From assembly GCA_033557675.1 (NCBI GenBank), contig JAWQRM010000509.1, forward strand, positions 1 to 21,892: a DNA stretch of 21,892 nt, written 5' to 3'. The position numbers and the translations under genes were made by a program. Each line of letters begins with the position of its first letter. Within the stretch, counting starts at the first letter, position 1. Positions 9,161-18,744 of this stretch are shown one piece after another. The notes below the pieces were generated by a model. That model was not told where the DNA came from. It ran no database searches and saw only the letters and a list, made by a program, of their open reading frames with translations. Source of the stretch: Coptodactyla brooksi. Lineage: Eukaryota; Arthropoda; Insecta; Coleoptera; Scarabaeidae.

Positions 9161-9419
9161 AATTAATGTTTCCAGATAATACGATTTCTGAAACAAACAA
9201 AAAAACCATACAACTGATTCATATCTGTCCTTTATCAATACCATCGTTTAGTTAATAAAAATAATTGTATTAGCTGTACTTGGAAACTATTTATGTAATT
9301 CGTGCTGATACCTACCGTATTTTTTGGTAACGTAACTGAACAGAATCGTGACGTTGCTTCTGTTTAAGTCATGTCGTGCAGATATATTTTTTATGAACGC
9401 GTAACTGCAAATACTTGCA

Positions 9420-9520
9420 GTATATAAAGTAGTACGTGCTCGTGAAGCTGATATGACTTTCTAAGCGAAAATTTGTGTAGAAACCACATTTAGTCTGTTA
9501 TCTATCGATAACAGATAATG
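9420..9520. other. TATA-box-like sequence and perfect inverted repeat
   Basis: CAGTATATAAAGTAG (about 9418-9432, plus strand) is a good TATA-box match. At 9495-9514 CTGTTATC-TATC-GATAACAG is a perfect 8-bp inverted repeat. No downstream coding exon is recognised, so a promoter role is unproven. The surrounding stretch 9160-10200 holds only further small palindromes: GGATCTC-AC-GAGATCC near 9633 and an 11-bp stem at 9790-9818. Confidence 0.25.
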
Positions 9521-9789
9521 TACGTAAGTATTCGTATGAAAGAAAAATGAGAATTGCTCGTTTTCAAAGAATTTTTTTCCAATAAACACCGTGTTTGTTT
9601 CGAAAAAGTCCTAGTCGGAATAGTGGATCTCACGAGATCCGTGAATAAGAGACTATGAGATCGTGAGTTTGTTTTCTAGGAGAATTAGCCCAGTCATTTT
9701 TGAAATATTGGCGTAAATAAACACATCCATTCACAGCTATGCTTTAATTGTTGTTTACTAGCCGCGCGAATTAAAATTAAAACGAAAAC

Positions 9790-9818
9790 TGAAATCACAT
9801 GTACACAATGTGATTTCA
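9790..9818. repeat. perfect 11-bp stem foldback
   Basis: TGAAATCACAT (9790-9800) and ATGTGATTTCA (9808-9818) flank a 7-base loop. No RNA family is recognised. Confidence 0.5.
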
Positions 9819-10216
9819 TTACCATAGTGATTTTAACATTCCTATTAAAACTACTATGTATTTTTAGAATTTGTCTTACGGTATGTAAGATAAGACACGC
9901 AATCGAATGTTGAAATGCCTGGAGTATTTTATTTTTTCTGGTACGTTCGCTATCTTACACAATAAACTGAGCGCAGCAATAGAAAGAGAGACGTGTTAAG
10001 TTTTACTGAAGAGTAGAAACTATCAGTGTTTTAAAATAGTGATTTATAGCATGCATAGCATAACACATTTTTTATAGTTTTATTCATTAAATATAATACA
10101 CAATAAACTTGAATAATTAAACTTTAGCAAAATAACTTTCTATGTTACACTGTTTTTGTGTTTATTATTAATAAGTATAATTCTTATTTTATCTATCATA
10201 ATAATTTCTAGTGAAA

Positions 10217-10800
10217 ATGCCGAAGACATTGTCACTACAAAATAGAATGTTTGTGGTCTTGTTAAATAGTTATTTCGAAAGAGAGAGGAATAACGGAGCT
10301 CTACTCATACCGCCCACTGCTATGATTCAGGTATCTTCCGTTGTGTATGCATTTTATGCTGAATTTGATCGAATTTTTGTCTTACCGGTAATCAATTAAT
10401 AATGAACATTTTTTTTTGTTGTAACGTATCGCAGAAGCCGTTAACATCAGCGAACGAACCGTATAAAGAATTAAACGTGAGACAATTAAGGGTGGCAAAG
10501 AGCAAGCGCCAAAGGAATATACTCGGCAGAAACCGAAAACCGATATTGACACTAACACGGCAACGGATATTAGGAATGTCATTTATGAAATGTATAAGAA
10601 AAAAGTGCATGTTAAACTTATTACTCTTTTAGAGAAGTTGCCAGATATATATAATGGATGATATATATAACTTACATATAGGAGTACGTACACAATATGT
10701 CCAAAACATGGAAATATGTCTATTTAGACGAGACATGGATTTATGAGAATGGAACAGTGGCACGGTCTTGCCAGTCTCAACATCATTCAGTTTTCATTTA
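10217..10800 (+). pseudogene. DDE transposase N-terminal and first-Asp fragment (DD82E/Sailor-like)
   Basis: The first block begins MPKTLSLQNRMFVVLLNSYF and ends ALLIPPTAMIQ at 10330. A second block, from 10437, reads AVNISERTV, a TAA stop, then RIKRETIKGGKEQAPKEYTR and a stretch ending VHVKLITLLEKLPDIYNG before a TGA. This is the N-terminal helix-turn-helix arrangement of the insect DDE_3-type family. A third block from 10697 reads MSKTWKYVYLDETWIYENGT and holds the first catalytic Asp (10727-10729) in the YLDETWI motif. The gap between blocks one and two (10331-10434) has GT..AG ends but the frames do not join exactly. The region between the first and second catalytic Asp is lost. It is a broken copy, possibly of the same family as 18221-18744. 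Confidence 0.7.
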
Positions 10801-11290
10801 TAGTATTGATCCGGTTATTGGTGCATTTTGGTTTCTAATTACTTAATGTTCTTACAAGTGTACCTCAAACCATCGAAAGTTGTTCACGCTTTCATGAACA
10901 ATTATCGATAGTTTATGTTACATAAACACTGTATGAGTTTATTTTTATTTTGTTTGAAAGTTAAAAGAGCCCGACTGACAAGCAAAGCTTTTTTAGAACA
11001 TAATGAACAACGAAAATAAGCGAATGCGAATTTTACAGGCTACACGCTTGAATGCAGAATTATCTGGAAATTTCAGATACACGAGCGGTAGTCACTGGAA
11101 TACTTGCCAAATGAAACAAACTGGAAAAATGTATATTATCCGAATGGGGAAGGCTCCTTACCGAAAAATACTATTTTAATTTTAAATAAATTATATTCCA
11201 ACATAAATAATAACATGAAAAGGTTTTTTTTTGCACACAACTCATGTGTATCACGGAATAGTCATTTACTTCTGAACTATTAAAAATTTC
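10800..11290. other. transposon-derived or unclassified noncoding sequence
   Basis: After the first-Asp motif the frame breaks up and no second Asp motif is readable. Near 10875-10935 there are two imperfect palindromes (AGTTGTTCA with TGAACAATT; GTTTATG-TTA-CATAAAC). Short translated pieces around 11080-11175 do not match anything I recognise. An insertion of another element into the transposase is possible. Confidence 0.3.
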
Positions 11291-11291
11291 C

Positions 11292-11601
11292 TTAGAATAA
11301 AAAAATGTCAACAATATTGTCAGTGTAAAAATTTAGTGGGAACGATGGTAATTTTAAGCGCAGATTTGGATGAAGATTCAGCTTATTAGCTGTATAAAAG
11401 CCACATTCGCAGAAATGCTTGGTTCCAAATGGAATTAAACACAACGATGGTTCCTTGGACAACCATGGATATTTATTTTTAGCTTTCAGCCAAAATTTGC
11501 CTAATCCTACTTTAGTAAATTCCATTGTCAATCCTCCATCGCAAGATAGTTCTGTCATACTCTTTTTCGTCGTTAGTGAGGGTCCCAGGAATGTTATCCA
11601 G

Positions 11602-11605
<4 letters not shown>
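11292..11605 (-). pseudogene. hAT-family transposase, C-terminal dimerisation domain fragment
   Basis: The minus frame reads TELSCDGGLTMEF, then GKFWLKAKNKYPWLSKE, then LIPFGTKHFCECGF and NLHPNLRLKL. This is the hAT C-terminal pattern of an FW..(K/E)YP.LS block followed by LxPFxTxxLCExGFS and a DLRLxLS segment, as in the ZBED/SCAND3-type hAT proteins. An upstream frame-shifted stretch (ITFLGPSLTTKKS) fits the residues before it. The copy diverges after ECGF (FYTANK in place of the usual SAxTxIK) and lacks the catalytic parts, so it is a relic. Confidence 0.75.
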
Positions 11606-11637
<32 letters not shown>

Positions 11638-11665
11638 ATTATAATAAAATAATTTGAATATATAT
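11605..11665. repeat. (TA)n microsatellite with perfect 17-bp foldback
   Basis: Alternating TA runs from 11605 to about 11633. Its right part forms a foldback: 11626-11642, ending ATTCAAATTAT, pairs perfectly with 11649-11665 around the loop AATAAA. It sits at the upstream edge of the hAT fragment. Confidence 0.85.
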
Positions 11666-11806
11666 TATGTTTTGGTACTTTTTCCTGAATGACTTCTGCC
11701 AATGAAATGATTTCTTTCTGTTGGCATTTTCTGCAAGTTTTAATTACAAGTAAATTACATGTAATTTTATGTATAGGTTTTGGTTAGGGGCTGAGTTTAA
11801 AATGTA

Positions 11807-12524
11807 GTGCAAACACATCACCACATTTCAAAACGTGAGATTAGTGAAAAGCACCAAGTCAATTTTTCTACCATCAACAGGTATTTACAGCAGCTTCGAT
11901 TCATTAAAATGCTCGATATTTGGATTCCGTATAAATTCAAAGAGATTCATATAACACAACGCAGCAATATCTGTGATATGCACTTCAAGCGTAATGAAAA
12001 CGATCCATTTTTGAAACAAATGATCGTGAAGCAACTGTGATGAACCAGCACAACCCAAACCGAAAGCTAAATTGCATAAAAAAGAGATCATGCTGTTAAT
12101 TTGATGATATTACAAAGGTGTCGTATATTTTGACCTTCTTCCAAGAAACCAAATTCAGGTGTGTACTGTAAACACCTTGTGAAATTAAACGAAGAAATCA
12201 AAGAAAAACGTCCAGAATTAGCAAGTTGTAAAGGAATCATATTGCATTATAACAACGCTAGACCACACACATTTCTAATCGTTCGTCAAATATTGTTGGA
12301 GCTTGGTTGGGAACGTGATCTCACATGCACAGGTTACCATTTATTTCGATCTTTGCAAAACTCCTTGAATGATAAAACTTTCAACAATGATGATGCTGCG
12401 AAATTGCACTTGCTTCAATTTTTTTGCTGATAAGACACAGAAGTTCTATCCGTGTGGAATCATGAAGTTGCCAGGAAGATGGAAAACGGTTATTGAACAA
12501 AATAGAAAATGTATGATTGATTAA
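11807..12524 (+). pseudogene. mariner transposase, full-length relic with all catalytic Asp lost
   Basis: The segments follow the mariner order. HHHISKREISEKHQVNFSTI belongs to the helix-turn-helix. WIPYKFKEIHITQR and ICDMHFKRNENDPF follow. An internal deletion then removes the TGDEKW block with the first Asp. DEPAQPKPKAKLHKKE leads to FDLLPRNQ, then LNEEIKEKRPELASCKG. HYNNARPH stands in place of HDNARPH, so the second Asp is Asn. GYHLFRSLQ follows with the SPDLAPSD stretch eroded, so the third Asp is Gly. After a frameshift at about 12426 the C-terminus FADKTQKFYPCGIMKLPGRW is readable to TAA 12522-12524. At least two in-frame TGA codons lie near 12103. It was a DD34D element and cannot be active. 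Confidence 0.9.
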
Positions 12525-12599
12525 ATGTATCATCTGCTGCATAAAAATAGTTTTATTTCATACACCTTGCAGTTAGCATCTATCAGTTATCAAAATAGT

Positions 12600-12872
12600 T
12601 CGAAAACAACTCTGTAATAATCACCTCTTAATAGGATTACATTAGAAAGTGCAATTTCCTTTGCTTCAGACTATTTGTTTTTATTTGTAATAGTCCAAAC
12701 TGTTTTTGAATTATCTACCATATACAGCATAGTCCATCGAAGTGATAGAATAGCAACTAGTTTGTGAAAATCTGCACTCTGAAAGACATAAATTCCAAAC
12801 TTCATTCTGATAGATCTTAAAAAATAAGAGTTAAAGCTGGGGTGGTAATCATTCTGTTGACACCCTGTATAG
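12600..12872. mobile_element. possible terminal region of a Tc1/mariner-type element
   Basis: The block ends GTTGACACCCTGTATAG, resembling the ACAGGGTGTC(C)-type termini next to a TA target seen in many arthropod DDE elements. No matching inverted end was found nearby, so it would be a solo or truncated terminus. There is no coding potential. Confidence 0.3.
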
Positions 12873-14655
12873 AGGTAAGTATGTTTAATAATTGTGTAAA
12901 ACAATGATTAATTTGTCAGTTAGTTTCTGAGATAATGGTACTTAAGGATCAAGCTGTTTCTCTCCATGTGTCATATTTTTTAATGTAAGCTTGAAATTCT
13001 GAAAAACTATTTCTGTTAGACCTGTAAATAACTGATAATTTTTAAATACAGACTCCAATACACCATAATATACAGGTTAACTGTATATTACCAAATAATT
13101 TTATTTTATGACTCTTTGGTTCACTATTTATCCTTGTCTAGGCCTACCAACATCAGTGGTAGGCTTTGCATGCATTAAAGAATAATCGCATCACAAAACG
13201 CTACATAAATTTCATAAATCTTTATATAAAAACACTGTATAATAAACAATGTACAAGCATAGAATAGCCATTTTTTTAAATATTCTTAAAATATCTCCAT
13301 ATAAATGTGAAACATCAAAAAATAACAATAAATTATTGAAAATCAGTTGCATAATATGTATATGTTCTGTGCACTTAAACCATCATCAATATAAAATATC
13401 CTCATACGAAACTTAAGCAACTTGTACGTCGGATAAATATGTTTAACTAAAACTAAAAAAGTTTCAATTAATATGTTATGGCTACATACCCATTTGCTTC
13501 CATTTTAAAGATATTTTTTATTTGATTTTGAAATCAATACTATATTATATATATTATTATTATATATATAATATTATTCTGCCCGGTTTCTGAGAAATAT
13601 TATAGTATAAATGACTTAACAGTGTAACAAAAGTTAAGCAATTATTCAAACGTTCAGCTACTCTCATAATCAAACAAATATTTTTTGCTTCTACTTATTT
13701 GCAATTTTAACTCGTAACTCAATGAGATTGAAAAAGATCCGTATGCTCCTACACATTACAAAACAGTGTAATTCAAAAAATGAAATACTATGCCAGCCAA
13801 ACTATGGCAGCAATGATATATGATGATGTCGTTCAGTAATGAACGACAATTTTAATTGAGTAGATACCAATGGTATATGCTATGTGGTATTACTATTGAA
13901 TAGTGTTTTTGATTTTACACATAGAATGTGAACTTTATGTGAAATAAATAGCATTAAATACAAGTGCTAAGACAGTTTAAGAAAATAACATTTGATTATC
14001 ACAATTCTCAAATATAAACTCAATTGAAAATACCAAGAAATTACATAGAACCACCATGGACAAATGAACCATGGTCATGGTATTGTGCTTGACAGGATTT
14101 GCTCTTCAAAACAAAGCAAAATTTGTTACAATATGCTTCAAAAGGAATAATTTCTGTTCATGCCAATTCTCAAATATAAATCGAATCGAAAATTTTTGAT
14201 TGAGAGGCAAACAACTAATAAAACTAATTCTGTCGAGCAAGAATTCTTCATTGGAGTTCTGCAAACATGGAGATGAAAGCTGTTGAATATGTTCAAAGTT
14301 GCTAAACTTTTGCCGCACTCAAATTGACTGCTTTCCAAAACTAGCTTCTTATTTTCGAAATAGAAATATATGGGTCTACTTACCATTGTAATAATTTAAA
14401 CTTATCTAGTTATCTGGGCAATCGTGTTTAAAAAATGCATATTAGACTTTTGAGATGCCCAACCTTTGTTTGATACTATATAAAATCACATACAGTGAGG
14501 GTATTCGTACAAGTAGTCTTGTTGCATTTATAAACGTTTAAAATAATAAGCACAGTTATGAAACTCAACAAACAGAATTTGACTGTCTGGAGTTTAGAGA
14601 AAAGTTATAAATGCAGCATGTCTATATTGCTTGTATTAATCAGCTCACAGTATAC
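12873..14655. other. AT-rich noncoding stretch with small palindromes
   Basis: No gene is recognised. Small perfect foldbacks occur at 13142-13164 (GCCTACCA, 7-base loop) and 13827-13848 (TGTCGTTCA, loop GTAA). A 30-bp motif around CAATTCTCAAATATAAA appears twice, near 14002 and 14163. Two overlapping minus-strand frames at 14106-14386 have no recognisable content. Confidence 0.45.
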
Positions 14656-14659
14656 AGGG

Positions 14660-16730
14660 TACCGAAACTGATTGTTAGAAGAATATGGAAAAAATAAGGC
14701 ATTAATCTGGAGTTTATTTGAATGAAATCCGGGAAAAATCGAAAGTAAAATTTTATAGAGAAGTCAAAACTAATGTGACCAAGCCTAATATGTCCTAATG
14801 TGTCATATTAGAGAGTTTTACATTAATTCTTTAAACTTGTTAAGTCAATTTTGTCATTTTCTGTATGTAAACAAAATTAAAAATTGGATTTTATAATATA
14901 AGTTTTTCAGGCCTTCATTCTCATACCTTCAATTTCCTGCCATTATTAAAATGAAATTTTTGCAGATATTTAGTTAATATTGAGTGCTAGAACAAAATTT
15001 AGATATATTTGGGCTAGACAGCCAGAGTATTATTATTTATAGATAATAAATAGGTTCATAATATCTATGTTTGAATATTTGAACGCATTAGAATGAGATC
15101 AGGATAAAAATCAAGCGTAATATTTTTCGGAAGAGCAAAAAAGATCTCATATTAGGGCGTTTTATATTAATTCCTCAAATTGGAAATTTACGTAGCATTT
15201 TGTGCAATTTTATCATTTTATGTTGACTAAATTAGAAATTGGATTTTGTGACATTTAGTTTTTATTCACACACCTTCAACTTTCTATTATTAAAATCAAC
15301 TTTAGAAACTAATTTTATTATTTTGTTAACATTAATTAACTAAATTTATTTAGTCACAATATTATTTATGGATGACAACTATACAGAATATGTATATTTG
15401 AATAATAGAATGCATTGGAATGAAATCCAGGTAAAAATAGAAGTAAAATTTTACTGTAAAGTATGTCTTAATTCCTTAAATTTATCAATTCCAATAGCCT
15501 TTTGTGCGATATTGTCGTGTTCTGTGTCTCTCATGCTTTCTCATCTTCAATTTTCTGTCATTATCGAAATTAACTTTTAGAAACAAATTTTTTCATTTAG
15601 TTAACGTTAACTATTAATACGATATTTATTAAGTTAGAATATTATTTATAAATCATAAATAAGTTCTGAGTAAAAACCCTCAGTAAAATTTGACAGAACA
15701 CAAAAAAATTTTAAAAATCATTAGGCAATTTCTTGTTAATTCTTTAAATTATAAAAAAATTCAAGGCATTAAATAGCCTTTTTGCGATTTTAGAGCGATA
15801 TTTAGTTTTAAAGTGGTTGTCACTATCAATTTTGTCATGTTAATCAACTTTTGCAAACCAATTTTATCGTTTGCTTAATGTTAACAGTTAAAATAAACTT
15901 ATCTAACCAGAATATTATTTATAGCTAATAATAAGTTCAGAAGATCTATATTTCAAGGCATTGGAATGAAACAAAAGTAAAACAAAAGTAAAATTTTATG
16001 GAAAAGCAAAAAAATTGCCATATAAGGGAATTTCACATTAATTCCTAAACTTTGTCCATTTAGATTCATTGCTTATCCATTTATGGCCTTAATAGGCGCT
16101 ATAAATAAAAAAGGGGGGTAATGCGGAAATAATACTCTTCTGGCTGTACTCTTTTGTCCATTTAAATAGTGTCCTGCGCAATTTTGCCATTCCCAGTCTG
16201 TCATCAAAATTATTGGATTTTGTGGTGCTTAAATTAGTTTGTAAAATCAATTTTTACAAACTAATTTTATAGTTTAGTTAACATTAACTAATAAAAATGA
16301 AATGTATCTAACCAGAATATTAATTATACACAATAAATATGTTCAGAAGATCTACGTTTGAAGGCATTGGAATAAAATAAGAGTAAAAAATCAAAAGTAA
16401 AATTGTACGGAAAAGCAACAAAAATTCCTATCCTTAGAAATATCACATCAATTCCTTAAATTTGTCCGTTCAAATAGTGTCCTGCACGATTTTGTCACTT
16501 TCTGTATGTTAACAAAATTAAAAATTGGATTTTGAGATATTTTCATATCTTCAGTTTTCTCTCATTAATAAAATCAACATTAACAAACTAATTTTATTGT
16601 TCAGCTAATTTTTATAGGTAAGAAATAAGTTCAAAATATCTATGTTTGAAGGCAAATGGTGTGAAATACGAGTAAAAACTAAAAGTGAAATTTAACGCAA
16701 CAGCCAAAACATGTCTCATATTAAGGATTT
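14660..16730. repeat. long, diverged tandem repeat array of roughly 270-410-bp units
   Basis: The same landmarks recur in order about six to seven times. One is a TTCAGAAGATCTATGTTTGAA-like block followed by GGCATTGGAATGAAAT (near 14670, 15051, 15382, 15932, 16329 and 16627). Another is CATATTAGGGNNTTTTACATTAATTCCTTAAA (near 14807, 15153, 15450, 15723, 16018, 16430 and 16710). A third is ATTAAAATCAACTTTNNAAACTAATTTTAT followed by TTAGTTAACATTAACTA (near 14941, 15284, 15554, 15827, 16235 and 16558). Spacing between like landmarks is 270-410 bp because of indels. Divergence is high, so the array is old. The open frame at 15368-15580 lies within one unit and looks incidental. Confidence 0.8.
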
Positions 16731-17150
16731 TTTTTATACGATCGGCAATCCTAATATCTCCCTCAACTTTAATAAAAATTCCAACATCCTGTTATTTCCT
16801 GCTTTCCACATATTTTTTAAGAAAGAAAATATGGAAGAGCCATTTTGAAAATATTTTAATATGAGATCTTACGTAAAATATCAGATTTATGTCTTACGGT
16901 TTTTCTCATATTCTTTTAATTAATGAGTTCAGTGAGACACCTGTATAATACGTTCATTAGTAAAAGTGAAACTTTATAAGTAACATTCATATATAATTTT
17001 ATATCTATTGATAGAAATCAAAATCTCCAATTGGTACAAAAGCAAGTTTGCCTGCCCCAGCATTTAATGTCGACATGCGCGCGAGGCAGCGAACAGAAAA
17101 AAAAGCAAGTAAAATAAAGTTAAATAAAAAATAAATATTAATAAAAATAT
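16730..17150. other. region downstream of importin-4, including its 3' UTR
   Basis: Just past the importin stop (on its 3' side) is AT-rich sequence, then a 50-bp GC-rich patch (17045-17095) with ATGTCGACAT and GCGCGCG. No clear AATAAA was found on the minus strand in the first 300 bp; ATTAAA occurs at about 17067. Near 16930-16955 GTGAGACACCTGTATA resembles a DDE-element end but lacks a partner. Confidence 0.35.
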
Positions 17151-17718
17151 TTAGGATATAAATAATTTTTGCACGTTATTGGCCACTTCTTCGCCTAACG
17201 ACGACACGATACTCCCAAACTCCTGTGGGAAATCCCGGTTGATGGTCTTTAAAAATTCTGTCACCATCATCAAGGTCACTGAAAATGAAAATGGGAGATC
17301 ATCGCATGCGAACACTGATGTTTATGATATCTTATTTTTTACCATCACTTTCGCTTTGTTTACTATGATAAATATGGACGACGATTTTAACGACATTTTC
17401 CATATTGTTCTTGATATGGACGTTGCCCTGTTGATATAATCCGCAAAAGCACTTAATGATTGCTTCGTTTTCGGCAAAGTCGGTTTTTAGAGGTAAATGT
17501 TGAAGTAAAGCCGGAAAGACCTGAAAAATAATTGTACATTATAAGTGTTTTTTTTAATTTATATTCATTCGCAGGTTCTAATTACTTGGTCTATTGGCAC
17601 AGCATTAACATTGGCTATGATTAATTTCGCTAAAGCTCCGCTAATATTGTCAATTGTTCCTGCATGTGTTTCCTTAGGCAATAAATTGGAAAGACCATGT
17701 AAAATATCGTGATAGTGA
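17151..17718 (-). CDS. IPO4: importin-4-like karyopherin, three C-terminal exons
   Basis: Exons 17718-17586, 17520-17343 and 17278-17151 (stop TAA 17153-17151) are joined by introns of 65 and 64 bp with GT..AG ends (GTAATT..TTTCAG and GTAAAA..TTTTCAG). Phases agree: the first exon begins with one base completing a Pro codon from the upstream exon, the second begins in phase 0, and the last begins with two bases completing a Val codon. The protein reads HYHDILHGLSNLLPKE, then GALAKLIIANVNAVP, VFPALLQHLPLKTDFAENEA and FLKTINRDFPQEFGS, ending VQKLFIS. It parallels the last HEAT repeats of vertebrate importin-4 (DNICGALARLL.., ..ALPLKEDLEEW..), which help form the C-terminal arch that holds cargo such as histone H3-H4 and ribosomal proteins. 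The frames are uninterrupted, which points to a functional gene. Confidence 0.88.
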
Positions 17719-18160
17719 CTGGTAAAATAATAAGGAATTTACACATTATTTTAAATGGTGCACGGAAAGTATTTGATAATACTTAGGGAGTGAAAAATAA
17801 ATATTACACACGTCTTCTTAACCATCTAGCTCCGCGACATACACTGATTTGCTAGTTTTTATTTAAATATTTTAAGTCCATTTATGTTACTTTCGATGAT
17901 AGATTGTTTTTGTTCCAGCAATTTAGGCTCAGATGTCACCATAAACATATCGTTTTATTTGCTTACAACTGCATAATAAAAGTTTATTGTGAGGCACTCG
18001 AAAAACATGGCTTCGATACAGTGATTTTCTATTTACAATATGATAATTGTTGATGGCAGAGCGACAAGGTTATTTTCAAGCCAGTACAAATATTCATGTG
18101 ATATTCACGTGATATATACAATTTGTTCACGTGACATAAAGTTATTCCAAATATCTCCAT

Positions 18161-18194
18161 CTTAGGTAAGATAGATATTTTTATCTTACCTAAG
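18161..18194. repeat. perfect 13-bp stem foldback
   Basis: CTTAGGTAAGATA (18161-18173) and TATCTTACCTAAG (18182-18194) flank an 8-base loop. It lies 27 bp before the readable transposase fragment, so it may be part of that element or a separate insertion. Confidence 0.65.
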
Positions 18195-18220
18195 GGTGGA
18201 TACATAAAAATCTAGAAGAA

Positions 18221-18744
18221 CCTTCTATTATTGTTATGCATAAGGCCAGTTATCATGGTACTTTAGAAGATAAAGCACCTAATACCGGCTGAAAAAAAAA
18301 GAAGTTCAGGCATGGTTACAGCAGCATCAACTACCATTTGACGACACTCTTTTAAAATTACAATTGCTTGAGCTAGTGTAACTACATAAACCACCAAAAA
18401 TGTATGCTGCCGATATGCTTGCCCAGCGGTATGGTCTTAGCGTGCTTAGAGACCCTCCTTATCACTGAATTTTTAACCCCATCAAGCACATTTGGGGCTT
18501 GGCAAAAATCTATTATAATAGGCATGTTGGAAGAGATGGGTATGGTATGGATAAAGCATTGAATATATGGAAAGAGAGTCCATGCCAAATAGGTTCTGAA
18601 ATATGGTCAAGAACAATTAAACACACTGATAAAATAATTGAAAATTGATGGAAAACGGAAATTCACATTGATTATGCAGATACAGCAGCAGTAATTTTAA
18701 ATTTAGGAGAACAATCAAACAGCAGTTGTGATGGCGAAATTTAA
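18221..18744 (+). pseudogene. DDE transposase, second-Asp to C-terminus (DD82E/Sailor-like)
   Basis: The order fits the C-terminal half of an insect DDE_3-type transposase. PSIIVMHKASYHG corresponds to the VLDNAxYHS block. VQAWLQQHQLPFD leads to LLKLQLLELV, then AADMLAQRYGLSVLRDPPYH. FNPIKHIWG stands for FNPIELIWxxxK. The tail includes GRDGYGMDKALNIW, EIWSRTIKHTDKIIEN and AVILNLGEQSNSS, then TAA 18742-18744. The second catalytic Asp is His (codon 18239-18241) and the catalytic Glu is Lys (18484-18486). These codons are 245 nt apart, about 82 codons allowing one frameshift in the A-run near 18291. In-frame stops include TAA at 18378, TGA at 18466 and TGA at about 18647. It is dead and lies antisense inside the importin-4 intron. 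Confidence 0.82.

Noticed and set aside
9610..9680. tRNA-like region with GGATCTC-AC-GAGATCC inverted repeat
   Set aside because: No acceptor stem, D-arm or TTC-type T-loop can be arranged; only a simple palindrome remains.
11080..11175. Short translated pieces (LPNETNWKNVYYPNGEG) as a retroelement protein
   Set aside because: No catalytic motif and no adjoining domain could be found, so a family call would be a guess.
14106..14386. Two overlapping minus-strand open frames
   Set aside because: Neither shows a domain, a splice context or a transposase motif; they are compatible with chance in AT-rich DNA.
17179..17439. Plus-strand open frame of 86 codons
   Set aside because: It is antisense to importin-4 exons 17278-17151 and 17520-17343, whose spliced frame matches a known family; the plus frame has no recognisable content.
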